The notes under the pieces are model-generated. The model was not told where the DNA came from. It saw only the letters and a program-made list of their open reading frames with translations, and searched no databases. A program made the position numbers and the translations under genes. Below are positions 41,501 through 46,599 of a stretch of DNA of 64,000 bases, in pieces; the first letter of the stretch is position 1; each line of letters starts with the position of its first letter. The stretch is from assembly GCA_016617855.1 (NCBI GenBank), contig JAECUM010094113.1, positions 1 through 64,000 on the forward strand, in the 5' to 3' direction. Source of the DNA: Megalonaias nervosa. Lineage: Eukaryota; Mollusca; Bivalvia; Unionida; Unionidae.

Positions 41501-43893
41501 ATTTGAAACGCCAACAAGTTCACAGTTTGGGACCCCTTGGCGACAACTGGGTTAGAAATTATAAATTGATAAATGATCTATTTCTTCTGAATTTTTTATA
41601 TCCTTCAGGTTTTTTGTTTTTAAAATTGGTGGTGAGTGGGGCGGGGGAGGGGTGAATATCAGAATGGGTTGTCAAATTTAAGGTTCTGCAAGGCTTTCTG
41701 GGTGGAAAAGGGTTCCAAAAAGACAAAGTATATCTCTATATACATCCCTGTGAGAATTGGTGAGAATGAGAATGATGGCATAGTGATCTTCAAAGAGGCA
41801 ACAATGTTAACAGTCAGGGTTTTGATGATCAGCTTCTGATGTAAAAGACTGCAATCAAAACATCAACTGGTGAAAACAATGCCTTGAGAAAACTTTAAAC
41901 AAATGTGGACTCTGTAGTGTAGTTTCCTAGGACTGAAATCACATCATCCTCCCCCTCAAAAAACCAGTATCTGGACAACAAAATGCTCTCCTCAAAAACT
42001 ACACACTATACCCCCACCCCAATGTTTCTGGGTTTTTTTAAACAAAGGATCAAATATCTATTATGATGTTCAAAAAAATTAATTTAATGATCTTACTGTA
42101 GCAACCCCCATCTAACATGGACAAGACGTCAGTTTACCTGGAAATCTGATGAAACTGTTGACCAAGTGTAGAATTTTCAGTGCAGCATCAATACATGTTA
42201 TCTGATTACAACACATTGTATATATTGTAAAAGCTAATAAAATTATCTATAATGGGCATGTTTTCTTTTTATATTTGACGCTATATTAATGGAATTATTA
42301 CTTTATAATCATCGAAAGTAACAGATTTCACGCGTCATCGGAAATAAGCATTGATCATGCCGGGGTCGCATGACACCTCTCCTCTTTGTTACAAAATGCG
42401 GGTTATTAAAACTTCATGAATATTCATGAAATTTTCAATCCAATCAGAGGAGATGTAAACAATTCGGTCAGTGGTTGTAGCACGTTCCTATGATATTCCT
42501 ACACGAAGAAATAATCCCTCAAACTTTATGCAGACTTGACCAAAAGTTTCGCAATTTACATAAATGCATCATGTATCATCACAATTGGCATATTCCAAGC
42601 TTTATTTTGATACCAAATTTATATATCGGAAATGCTTATAAACCAACCGCAACAAGCATCGAATTTGTAAAACATCTGAATCTCCCCGTGTTGACATTGT
42701 CCACCATATTTGAATTTTCTAACAGCTGATAACGATGTCAAGTTTTCTACAACTGATGTTCCAAAACTAAACTTATTATTAATTTCGTACAAATTGGTGT
42801 GCCATAAGAACATGGCAAGATGAATTCTTTTTATAGTTTTTATTGTATTAATGCTTGTACGGTTTAGACAGTATACAGTGGCAAAATGCGCACGCAAAGC
42901 ATAAATTTTCAACTACTATAAATAGGCTCAAGTTGTCGATGCTGTAAATATCTGAACTGACAAACGGTAATCGGTTTTAAATTATGTTCAACCTTATATT
43001 CATTATGTTATTGCATTTGTTTAAATTTTGTAATGGGACATTGATGAAATAATGAGAAAAAAAATCGCATCATGATAAAAAAAAAATCGCATCACTATCA
43101 GACAAATGCAAAATTTCAGTATTAACTTTTTTTTTAAAATTTTTTTTTTAATTATTTTTTTTTACTTTGACGCGCATAGCAGATTAACTATATGCACACT
43201 TAAAGTGGGTTCTTAAATTCCCAATGCATTGATAACATTTGATGGGATCAATAATGTTTTCAAAATTCAAAACAAAAAAATACAGAATCTAAAAGTGATA
43301 CATTTTTTTGCATGTATATGATATTGAAATGTTAGTTCTAAGTGACATTGTTTAACATCACAGTATGTTTGAAACTAGGTCTTGCAACATTGTTTCAATG
43401 ACAATTATGAATAAACATTGCATTTTTGTCGTTTTCGAAGTTATTTTACATACGAACTATTGCTGATATATTTGTATTAAGTTTACTGTCATAAAAGTTG
43501 TGAAATGTTTATATGCTTTTCATTTATAAATGAAAGTATTGAAGTCAGACAACAGATTTAATGAGAGCATTGAAATCAGCAGGAAAAATGCAATCAGAAT
43601 ATTAAATTTCATAATAATATCTCAACAAAAAAGAAAGTTATAACATTTTTTATGGAAAGAACATTTTAGTTTGGTTCCAAGACTGCCACATAATCTGAAT
43701 ACATTTATAGAAGACACAAATTCTAGAAATTTGTAAATATTTTGGAATGCTGTTAAACAAATCTATATGAAGAAATCAAGTGTTTGCAGTTATTTCAATA
43801 TCAGAAAAATGACTGTGGTTGCTACTTACTGTATCCTTTGGAGAAGAGATCTCTTGCAGCTTTTCCAAGATCACAATAGGTCGGAGGGGCCAT
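15725..43893 (-). CDS. VDAC: Voltage-dependent anion channel, complete, 8 coding exons
   Basis: Mitochondrial porin of the outer membrane: a 19-strand beta barrel with an N-terminal helix that passes ATP, ADP and other metabolites. Coding exons in transcription order: 43,893-43,830; 35,014-34,880; 33,498-33,378; 30,312-30,202; 25,483-25,367; 24,493-24,343; 23,402-23,345; 15,816-15,725. They total 849 nt (282 aa plus stop), close to the usual 283. All seven introns are GT-AG with compatible phases. Landmarks: N-terminus [25 protein letters not shown] with the membrane-facing Glu (residue 72); [14 protein letters not shown] at the eukaryotic-porin signature; C-terminus [13 protein letters not shown]. 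Residues 93-95 read GSK where human VDAC1 has GLK (94-96). No stop or frameshift is present, so the gene looks functional. The ATG lies 7 nt downstream of a potential AG acceptor (CAATTTACAG), so a non-coding first exon is likely. Confidence 0.97.
15817..16520. other. VDAC intron 7, proximal part
   Basis: AT-rich intron between exon 8 and the hAT relic. No repeat or frame can be supported. Confidence 0.4.
16530..18625 (+). mobile_element. hAT transposase relic with BED finger (ZBED-like)
   Basis: This decayed coding copy lies in VDAC intron 7, opposite to the gene. It begins with BED-finger text: [18 protein letters not shown] and GNTSK (about 16,545-16,700). Next are [15 protein letters not shown] (16,875-16,920), a [16 protein letters not shown] segment, and TTDGWTSRATV (about 17,070-17,100). 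After those come [20 protein letters not shown] with HESHTGKI (17,112-17,205), [16 protein letters not shown] (17,270-17,320), and [20 protein letters not shown] (17,640-17,702). The C-terminal [20 protein letters not shown] block sits at 18,541-18,600 after about 600 bp of unrelated sequence containing a CT/CA tract. The domain order is that of ZBED-type hAT transposases. Frameshifts and stops make it a pseudogene. No terminal inverted repeats were located. Confidence 0.82.
18626..19680. other. VDAC intron 7; short ATG frame near ATGGCGG
   Basis: Three ATACTGATT phrases at 18,645-18,700 form a short local repeat. At 19,482-19,589 a 35-codon frame starts at CCAATATGGCGGATAAAG, which looks like a good initiation context. 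It matches no family I know and has no evident donor, so it is noted only. Confidence 0.3.
19687..20063. repeat. 62-bp tandem repeat, 6 near-identical units
   Basis: CAGTCTTATGCAACTATCAG recurs at 19,704, 19,766, 19,828, 19,890, 19,952 and 20,014, exactly 62 bp apart. Units 2-6 appear identical; unit 1 differs at two positions (ACAAATAGTCCAAC for ACAAGTAGTCTAAC). The array ends at TTTATGCCTTTTACAG. A diverged single unit, GTCTTATGCAACTGTAGGGC...CCTTTTACAGGGTC, lies at 20,388-20,448. Confidence 0.97.
20064..21360. other. VDAC intron 7, AT-rich
   Basis: Apart from the diverged 62-bp unit near 20,390-20,450, nothing is recognised. GAGGATGTCATCTTCATTTATTA at about 20,160 and GAGGACATCATCTTCAATCATTA at about 20,530 are near copies 370 bp apart, so the repeat unit and its right flank were duplicated together. 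Confidence 0.5.
21365..21600 (+). repeat. Interspersed repeat D, copy 1
   Basis: Contains CATCATTATCATCAGCCAGT, TTTTGGATTGTCTAGGTAGC, CTGTATTTTAAACATGCATT and TGTAAGACTTCCTC. The same phrases occur in the same order at 40,255-40,400. It is a member of an unassigned dispersed family. Confidence 0.7.
21870..22215 (+). repeat. 145-bp monomer array, about 2 units
   Basis: ACAAGATTTTCAAAACGGCC, then TCATACTGGACATAAGATTGG, AGAAGTCTTTTGTGAAAACC and GATATGACCATCCATTCAGA. The second unit has ACAAGATTTTCAAGATGGCC and GAGGCCATATTGGATGTCAA. Spacing is about 150 bp. A GGACAGACAGATC block follows. Confidence 0.85.
22217..23036 (+). mobile_element. Interspersed element E, copy 1 (about 0.8 kb)
   Basis: One of three copies within VDAC introns. 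Shared landmarks in order: CAGTAAGGCAGT, CAGTTTTCAGTAAGGTG, ACTGCTATTGT, TTATGTTCAA, CAAACCCTATG, TTTCACATG-CGAC, GTCCAATAAAC, AAAGTTAGTCTGGTTCC, AAGTCCATATTTTAAGGGTAA and ATAAGGGTTGGCAGGTCTGC. It has no coding capacity and is probably a non-autonomous DNA transposon; the class is not established. Confidence 0.75.
23345..23402 (-). CDS. VDAC: VDAC coding exon 7 (58 nt)
   Basis: From acceptor TTGTGCAG|GCAAAAG to donor GAGATG|GTGAGT. Encodes [19 protein letters not shown]. It is easily missed because of its size, but it is required to join exons 6 and 8 in frame. Confidence 0.95.
23500..23533. repeat. (CA)n microsatellite
   Basis: About 17 CA units directly before the MITE. Confidence 0.95.
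23542..23844. mobile_element. MITE with about 50-bp terminal inverted repeats
   Basis: The left arm, from ACAAATAATAGTATCATACA through GGTTAGAGAATTTT to CTCTACGGAGA (23,542-23,595), is matched as an inverted complement by the right arm from TCTCCGTAGAG through AAAATTCTCTAACC to GTATTATTTGT (23,793-23,844), with about five mismatches. The interior is GC-richer than its surroundings and contains GATTCGAACCCAGGTCC, a tRNA B-box-like phrase. The 60-97-codon frames over it read through the arms and are not genes. Confidence 0.88.
24343..24493 (-). CDS. VDAC: VDAC coding exon 6
   Basis: 151 nt, from acceptor ATTGCAG|TAATGAT to donor ATAAGT|GTAAGT. Encodes [14 protein letters not shown] to [10 protein letters not shown] and ends in phase 0. 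Confidence 0.95.
24500..25360. other. VDAC intron 5
   Basis: AT-rich intron. No repeat family or frame can be supported. Confidence 0.4.
25367..25483 (-). CDS. VDAC: VDAC coding exon 5
   Basis: 117 nt, from acceptor ATTACAG|ATACAGT to donor TTGTGT|GTAAGT. Encodes [20 protein letters not shown] to EGDFTLHTC and carries the eukaryotic-porin signature region. Confidence 0.95.
25490..26100. other. VDAC intron 4, distal part
   Basis: No recognisable feature. Some short frames occur, none with protein-like composition. Confidence 0.4.
26110..26790 (-). mobile_element. DIRS-type retrotransposon fragment (gag end / RT start)
   Basis: On the minus strand, [15 protein letters not shown] (about 26,295-26,340) and a frameshifted continuation ([19 protein letters not shown]) resemble the segment just upstream of RT in DIRS elements. 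The preceding 300 bp also reads as broken protein-like text. No RT catalytic motif is present, so it is a short fragment and the assignment is moderate. Confidence 0.45.
26795..27139 (+). CDS. Unrecognised 114-codon frame, probably not a gene
   Basis: This is one of the longer open frames in VDAC intron 4. It matches no family I recognise and its second half overlaps the TGACCTCTGACC-type repeat, which argues against a host gene. It has no adjacent splice sites or RNA evidence. It is listed only because of its length. Confidence 0.12.
   Translation: MTYNTITNKRPSNGPLKTTCKNEECILAARKLQFSHDRFERQMMQNGIGDRGPSTVLLTAELDRYFFISNAGYTQSLVTVCGTGPKLLCGNFSFMNPFILTSDLQIKRYFPVSN
27050..27400 (+). repeat. Dispersed TGACCTTTGACC-type repeat, about 130-bp period
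   Basis: Three successive units: CTTGACCTCTGACCTCC (27,091), GTTCACCTTTAACCC (27,226) and CATGACCCTGATCTTTCACC (27,353). Each is followed by AAA-CA(A/G)-like text and GTTTGGT/AAGTTTGTTC. TGACCTCTGACCT at 27,093-27,105 is a perfect DR1 nuclear-receptor half-site pair. Confidence 0.55.
27420..28290. other. VDAC intron 4; 114-codon frame without support
   Basis: A frame at 27,925-28,269 (+) is open for 114 codons in ordinary intron sequence. It has no recognised domain and no conserved motif, and no exon is proposed. Confidence 0.3.
28290..28740 (+). repeat. Diverged tandem units, about 130-150 bp
   Basis: Phrases such as AGAGTGGTA(G/A)(C/T)AAGCTCAG(T/A)C at about 28,515 and 28,651, and ATGGCTCT/TCTGGCTCT at 28,565 and 28,702, repeat about 136 bp apart. 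This is an old two- to three-unit tandem repeat. Confidence 0.55.
28775..29570 (+). mobile_element. Interspersed element E, copy 2
   Basis: Shares with the copy at 22,217-23,036: TACTGCTATTGTCAA, AGTTCAGAAG, ATTATGTTCAATTAATAAG, CTGTTCCAAACACCATG, TTCACATGGCGACAGC, AAGTTAGACTG, TAATTTAAGGGTAATTTC and GGGTTAGTAGGTCTGC. Confidence 0.75.
29575..30200. other. VDAC intron 4, upstream part near exon 4
   Basis: No gene seen. There is a short G-rich run near 30,040-30,055. Confidence 0.4.
30202..30312 (-). CDS. VDAC: VDAC coding exon 4
   Basis: 111 nt, from acceptor CTTTCAG|AAAGAAG to donor TTAGG|GTAATA. Encodes [20 protein letters not shown] to [13 protein letters not shown]. Confidence 0.95.
30970..31940 (+). 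repeat. 145-bp monomer array, about 6 units
   Basis: Unit starts recur at about 30,998 (AACAAGATTTTCAAATCTGT), 31,150, 31,298, 31,430, 31,629 (AACAAGATTTTAAAGATTGC) and 31,775 (TTTCAAGATGGCCATTGGGG). Each carries a GCCATA(C/T)TGAA-like phrase, CATTTAG(G/A)AC(C/A)A and AGTC(T/A)TTTGGTGAAAA. GGGCAGACAGAACACCCC and CATAAACTCTTC close the array at 31,890-31,920. Confidence 0.85.
32085..32800 (+). mobile_element. Interspersed element E, copy 3
   Basis: Shares TTAGTAAGGCAGTAAATTTT, ACCAGTTTTCAGTAAGGTGT, TTGTAAAGTAAACTTAGACC, CAAACCCTATGGAGC, TATAGTTAGTCTGGTCCC, AAGTCCATATTTTAAGGGTC and CGTAAGGGTTGGCATGTCTA with the copy at 22,217, but lacks about 100 bp near its left end. Confidence 0.78.
32800..33370. 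other. VDAC intron 3, left part
   Basis: Nothing recognised apart from a direct duplication of GGGATCAGAACTTGAATATT at 33,138 and 33,171. Confidence 0.45.
33378..33498 (-). CDS. VDAC: VDAC coding exon 3
   Basis: 121 nt, from acceptor TTGCAG|GTATAAC to donor ACTGG|GTAAGG. Encodes [13 protein letters not shown] to [11 protein letters not shown], including the conserved barrel Glu and the GSK variant of the GLK motif. Confidence 0.95.
33964..34170 (-). mobile_element. SINE family A, copy 4 (3'-truncated)
   Basis: The reverse copy spans the central block (CAGCATCATGTCCCACCC, GTCACATTATCCTGACAC) to the tRNA-like head (CTCAAACCCGTAACC, GGCGGACACTCAAACC, GGCCACTGGAG). The 3' end found in other copies is missing. 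It is more diverged than the copies at 5,070 and 52,719. Confidence 0.85.
34185..34330 (+). repeat. Single 145-bp monomer
   Basis: AATAAGATTTTCAAGCTAGC, GATCAGCACCATTTTCATTC and TTTGATATGACCATCTATTC occur in family order, next to the SINE copy. Confidence 0.75.
34514..34675. mobile_element. 162-bp pogo/Tigger-like MITE, TA target
   Basis: The left end CAGTAAAACCTGTCTTGAGA and right end CTTTCAAGACAGGTTCCACTG are inverted complements over about 28 bp, flanked by TA on both sides (34,512-34,513 and 34,676-34,677). GAGAGACCACCTGTC is repeated inside. The CAGT(A/G)(A/G)AACCTG end and TA duplication are typical of pogo/Tigger-group mariner-like elements. Confidence 0.85.
34880..35014 (-). CDS. VDAC: VDAC coding exon 2
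   Basis: 135 nt, from acceptor TTTCAG|ATTATGG to donor TATG|GTGAGT. Encodes the first beta strands, [13 protein letters not shown] to [11 protein letters not shown]. Phase 1 in, phase 1 out. Confidence 0.95.
35179..35263. mobile_element. Small inverted-repeat element (MITE-like)
   Basis: CTCCCTTGATAACTTGCACA at 35,182 and its imperfect complement GGTGCGAGTTACTGAGGGAC at 35,239 face each other. A related GGGTGCGAGTTATCGAGGGA occurs at 37,864-37,883, again beside TTATAAG(T/C)G. This suggests two copies of one small inverted-repeat family. Confidence 0.6.
35300..36130. other. VDAC intron 1, proximal part
   Basis: A short direct repeat, GTCCCACCAGCAAAA, occurs twice at 35,943-35,985. Otherwise nothing is recognised. 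Confidence 0.4.
36130..36545 (-). mobile_element. hAT-type transposase relic with TTF-like zinc finger
   Basis: The minus strand reads [18 protein letters not shown] (36,536-36,480), then in a shifted frame [12 protein letters not shown] (about 36,400-36,360), and in the third frame [20 protein letters not shown] with [14 protein letters not shown] (36,290-36,190). The order (xLDxYF.KRK, W..xFPWI, SSN.Q.STxxRHxxSxDH) is that of the N-terminal TTF-type finger of ZNF862/KIAA1586-like hAT proteins. Two frameshifts and stops show decay; the catalytic part was not found. Confidence 0.7.
36560..38400. other. VDAC intron 1, middle
   Basis: No gene. Contains the GGGTGCGAGTTATCGAGGGA repeat phrase at 37,864 and scattered A/T runs. 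A 108-codon frame at 37,799-38,125 (+) runs through that repeat and is not supported. Confidence 0.4.
38406..39608 (+). mobile_element. piggyBac-type element with intact ends, internally degraded
   Basis: CCCATTTTATCCT at 38,406-38,418 is the exact inverted complement of AGGATAAAATGGG at 39,596-39,608. The outer flanks are TTTA (left, one change from TTAA) and TTAA (right), the piggyBac target. Two further copies of the end phrase lie just inside the left end (CTCATTCTATCCTGACTAC and CCCATTTTATCCTGAATACG). The 1,203-bp interior carries an N-terminal transposase fragment but no catalytic domain, so it depended on a helper. It lies in VDAC intron 1. Confidence 0.85.
38688..38947 (+). pseudogene. 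piggyBac transposase N-terminal fragment
   Basis: From ATG at 38,688 a 44-codon acidic stretch ([18 protein letters not shown]..., many D/E/S/N) runs to a stop at 38,820. In the next frame it continues as [20 protein letters not shown], then DFEGFQEKW and [11 protein letters not shown] (to 38,947) with one internal stop. Acidic text followed by (D/E)xxFxGF...W..D.F.P is typical of the start of piggyBac transposases. Confidence 0.65.
39620..40245. other. VDAC intron 1, no feature seen
   Basis: AT-rich sequence with no repeat or frame that can be supported. Confidence 0.4.
40250..40560 (+). repeat. Interspersed repeat D, copy 2
   Basis: CATCATCACTATCACCAGCC, TTTTGGGTTTTCTAGGTAGC, CCGTATTTTAAACAAACATT, TGTAAAACTTCTTC and AATTAAGTTTAACAACC match the copy at 21,365-21,600 in order and orientation. 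Confidence 0.7.
40560..42290. other. VDAC intron 1, no feature seen
   Basis: Holds a G12 run at about 41,045 and a G-rich stretch at 41,635-41,660. Frames at 41,437-41,839 are not protein-like. Confidence 0.4.
42325..42500. promoter_or_regulatory. Candidate regulatory element in VDAC intron 1
   Basis: An island of CpG (CACGCGTCATCGG, GCCGGGGTCGCATGAC, ATGCGGG) in otherwise CpG-poor intron. It holds a perfect 18-bp palindrome TTCATGAATATTCATGAA (42,413-42,430), whose core ATGAATATTCAT resembles a POU-dimer site. CCAAT (in AATCCAATCAGAGG, about 42,440) lies 10 bp further on. The motif set suggests an enhancer or alternative promoter; this is inference. Confidence 0.4.
42500..43820. other. VDAC intron 1, 5' part
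   Basis: AT-rich with several A/T runs (43,060-43,170) and no recognised repeat. The frame at 42,490-42,729 has no identifiable domain. Confidence 0.4.
43830..43893 (-). CDS. VDAC: VDAC coding exon 1
   Basis: ATG at 43,893-43,891; encodes the N-terminal helix, residues 1-21 plus one base. The donor is ATACA|GTAAGT. The 21 codons match family N-termini without gaps, apart from one residue fewer than human VDAC1. Confidence 0.95.
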
Positions 43894-44379
43894 CTTGCAC
43901 CTGTAAATTGATTTTGATCTGCTGATTATATGCTCAAGATTACAACATAAATTGTTTGTCTACATATCACTCAGATCATTCAATGAAAGCTTCCCAGTTA
44001 ACTAGCCATCCAATTTGAGAAATCATTCAGATGTCCGAGGATAACCTTGAACTAGGACAATTAAATCATGCAGCTCCTTCAAATTGTCATCTTACCCATT
44101 CCATATCATTTAGTAAGAAAAAAGCATCTAATTGGTAAACATCATGCAAACCTAAATAGCACAACAAAAGTCAATATTCAAGTGATGTGGATTTAGCACC
44201 TTTTCCCAATCTTTTCACATAGGAAGGGCTTTAAGTTCTACGGCGTTTTTGAAAATTAAATTCTCAAGGTATACCATCAACGGTTTTTAGTTATGTAAAT
44301 TGGCCTAAAGATTGTTAACTGAGAATGCAAAACAAATTTTAAAAAAATCAAAGTGCACTGGCAACACGAATTTGTTGCC

Positions 44380-44645
44380 GAGTTTGCAGGTTCCATGTTG
44401 CAATACTTGTCCCGTTTGACGCCTAGATGTCAGCTGGTGAAACTTGAATAAGACACGATAGACATATGCAATTATATATTCATACAAGCTTTTTCAAAAA
44501 CGCGATAGTATTCTATTACTGCACAAGAAGTGTCAAATGTAAAAATGTTACTTTAAATGTACGTTTCCCGTTGAAATGCCACACGAGGAATGATAGTCGC
44601 CGGCTCAAGGTCACAGCAAGAAAGGGTTTTAAGGTAAGAATACAA
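44380..44645. promoter_or_regulatory. CpG-richer patch, candidate bidirectional promoter
   Basis: About a dozen CpGs fall within 260 bp (GCCGAG, CCCGTT, GACGCC, ACGCGA, CGTTTCCCG, CACGAGG, GTCGCCGGC), against very few in the surrounding kilobases. It lies 500-750 bp upstream of the VDAC ATG, between the divergent VDAC and SAMD8 genes. A good plus-strand donor (TTTTAAG|GTAAGAAT, 44,633) could end a non-coding first exon of SAMD8. No TATA box is assigned. Confidence 0.35.
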
Positions 44646-44699
44646 GGGGTTCAACATGGATGACTTTATCTCATTCATTCCAAATATCGTCTTGAAATA

Positions 44700-45690
44700 C
44701 GAATAATTCACAAATAATTTATACATATATAAATTTCTATACAAAATAAAATATAAAATCAAAAGATTGCGTTTGATTTTGACTGGTTTAGAATATTCCT
44801 GTCCCAAAAAGTAAACAGTAATGAAAATGCTTAAAGCCGTCAAGTATGCTATTAGACTTGTTCTCAACAGTTTTGTCAATAGTCAATCGGAATAATAAGA
44901 TCTGTCCGTTTGTTTGCAAGATTTACCGGCAAACCCGAACAGTCAATTCTGTATGCATATCTTCATTGCCTCTGTCTCAAGAAAACGTCTTCGATATCAG
45001 GCAGATTTTATTCGAATCATTTTATTGACCAAACTTTCGTAGTTTTGTTTTACCAGACTATATAAATTGTATCTTTAAATTTGTTAGTTAAAGAAGAGCA
45101 ACAAGTATTTCGTTTATTTGTTTATTTTCTTTTTAAAATTAAGAGTGATGCACGGTAGGGTGCAACAGGATACTAATCTGTGGCTAACAAGTAAATATAG
45201 CCACTATAGCAGTAGACGAATGCACCCAGAAGCATTGGCATCATCAAAGCAAGAAGGACGAGGGGTACGTGGCAACTGATCATAAACAGAAGTATATCAT
45301 ATTGTTTTTACAGCCTTATTTCAATTTCTTTTAAATGTTTTAGAGTTGTTGTTTTTTTTATATACAGTACATGTGTAAATAAAATTAATGTACAGTCAGA
45401 AAACTGTTTGCAAGTGGGTTGGGGTGATATGAGATGGACGTATTCCGCTTACGGAGGCAGGGAGGAGTATTAATATTGATGCCAGGTATGAGGAGATCAG
45501 AAAATGCCCTATCCTATTTAATTTGTGTAGTCTCATATGGCAGAGGGTCAGTTCTCGCCGCGTCCTAATTGTCACAATTGTGTTAATAGGGCACTTACAC
45601 ACTTACCTGTGACCAGCAGGTTGATCTCCGTTTTGTATTGTTTGTTGTTGGGGGGGTTTTGTTGATTTTTTTTTTCCCCTGACATTACTG
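44700..45690. other. Intergenic region between VDAC and SAMD8
   Basis: No gene. A minus-strand donor-like sequence GGTCACAG|GTAAGTGTG lies at 45,601-45,620 and could belong to a non-coding VDAC leader exon; nothing else supports it. Confidence 0.35.
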
Positions 45691-45712
45691 GTAGAGCCAC
45701 CAGTAATGTCAG
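45679..45712. repeat. Perfect 14-bp stem hairpin at MITE edge
   Basis: CTGACATTACTGGT (45,679-45,692) and ACCAGTAATGTCAG (45,699-45,712) are exact complements around AGAGCC. The right arm is also the end of the MITE that starts at 45,699. Confidence 0.9.
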
Positions 45713-46095
45713 AAAGAGCCGAGGTCTACTTGTTGGTCTAATACTTAACACAATATTAATGTTTTATATTATATGGAGATGTTTCCCCTACTGGGGACCA
45801 ATCCAGTACCCTTTTCCCAGCTGCAGTAAATCCATAAGAACAACACCAAAGGGGATTGCATGTGATGTGTGCCATGCTAAATATGTACATACATGTCCAA
45901 CACTATTTATTAAAGCTTAGCCAGAAATGATGAACCCTAGATACGCACTAAATGCACCTTGCCAAATCTCACAGATGCTTTTTTCCAACCAGTGCACCTT
46001 TTCGGAGACCAGCATGTGCTCAGCAGTGATCATCTCACAATTATTACCTAGACTAACAAGTAGGTCTCCAATTTTTTTTTTCTGACATTACTGGT
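45699..46095. mobile_element. 397-bp MITE with about 42-bp inverted ends
   Basis: The left end ACCAGTAATGTCAG...GAGGTCTACTTGTTGGTCTA is complementary to the right end TAGACTAACAAGTAGGTCTC...CTGACATTACTGGT (46,049-46,095). The right arm carries extra Ts after GGTCTCCAA. A third copy of the terminal 14-mer lies just outside the left end. The superfamily is not assigned. Confidence 0.8.
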
Positions 46096-46599
46096 AGCAG
46101 AGACCAACCGGGTCAGACCATATTTCATACTGAAGTTTCACCGTCTGACCATTTCTGACTATCAGACACTCTTTAGTAATTAATAAATTTATTTTGACTG
46201 ACCTTGGTATGTGGATTGTAAGTAAAATATCTCTTCTTTTGAGCCATGGCATTAAATCCTTCAGAACACTCACTCTTTTTCGTATTTGTCCCTGTCAGAA
46301 CAGAACACCTATGTATACATCTATTAATGACCTTAATCTGTAATATTGTTATATTTATGGTTGAAGTAAAAAAATATTATCTCCAACATAAACATTCTTT
46401 GGTTGCTTTCAAATTAGTGGCTGCATAATATATTAGTGACCAGAAACAAGATCATATTGGTAACATGCAGCATTGATGTGGTTTACAGATTCTTCTCAGG
46501 AACTCAGTTGGTTACTGGAGTCCATTCATATATATTGAGCCATGTCTCCAACCTGCAGTAATTATATCTAGTCCCCTTAGGGATCCAGATATATTTTTC

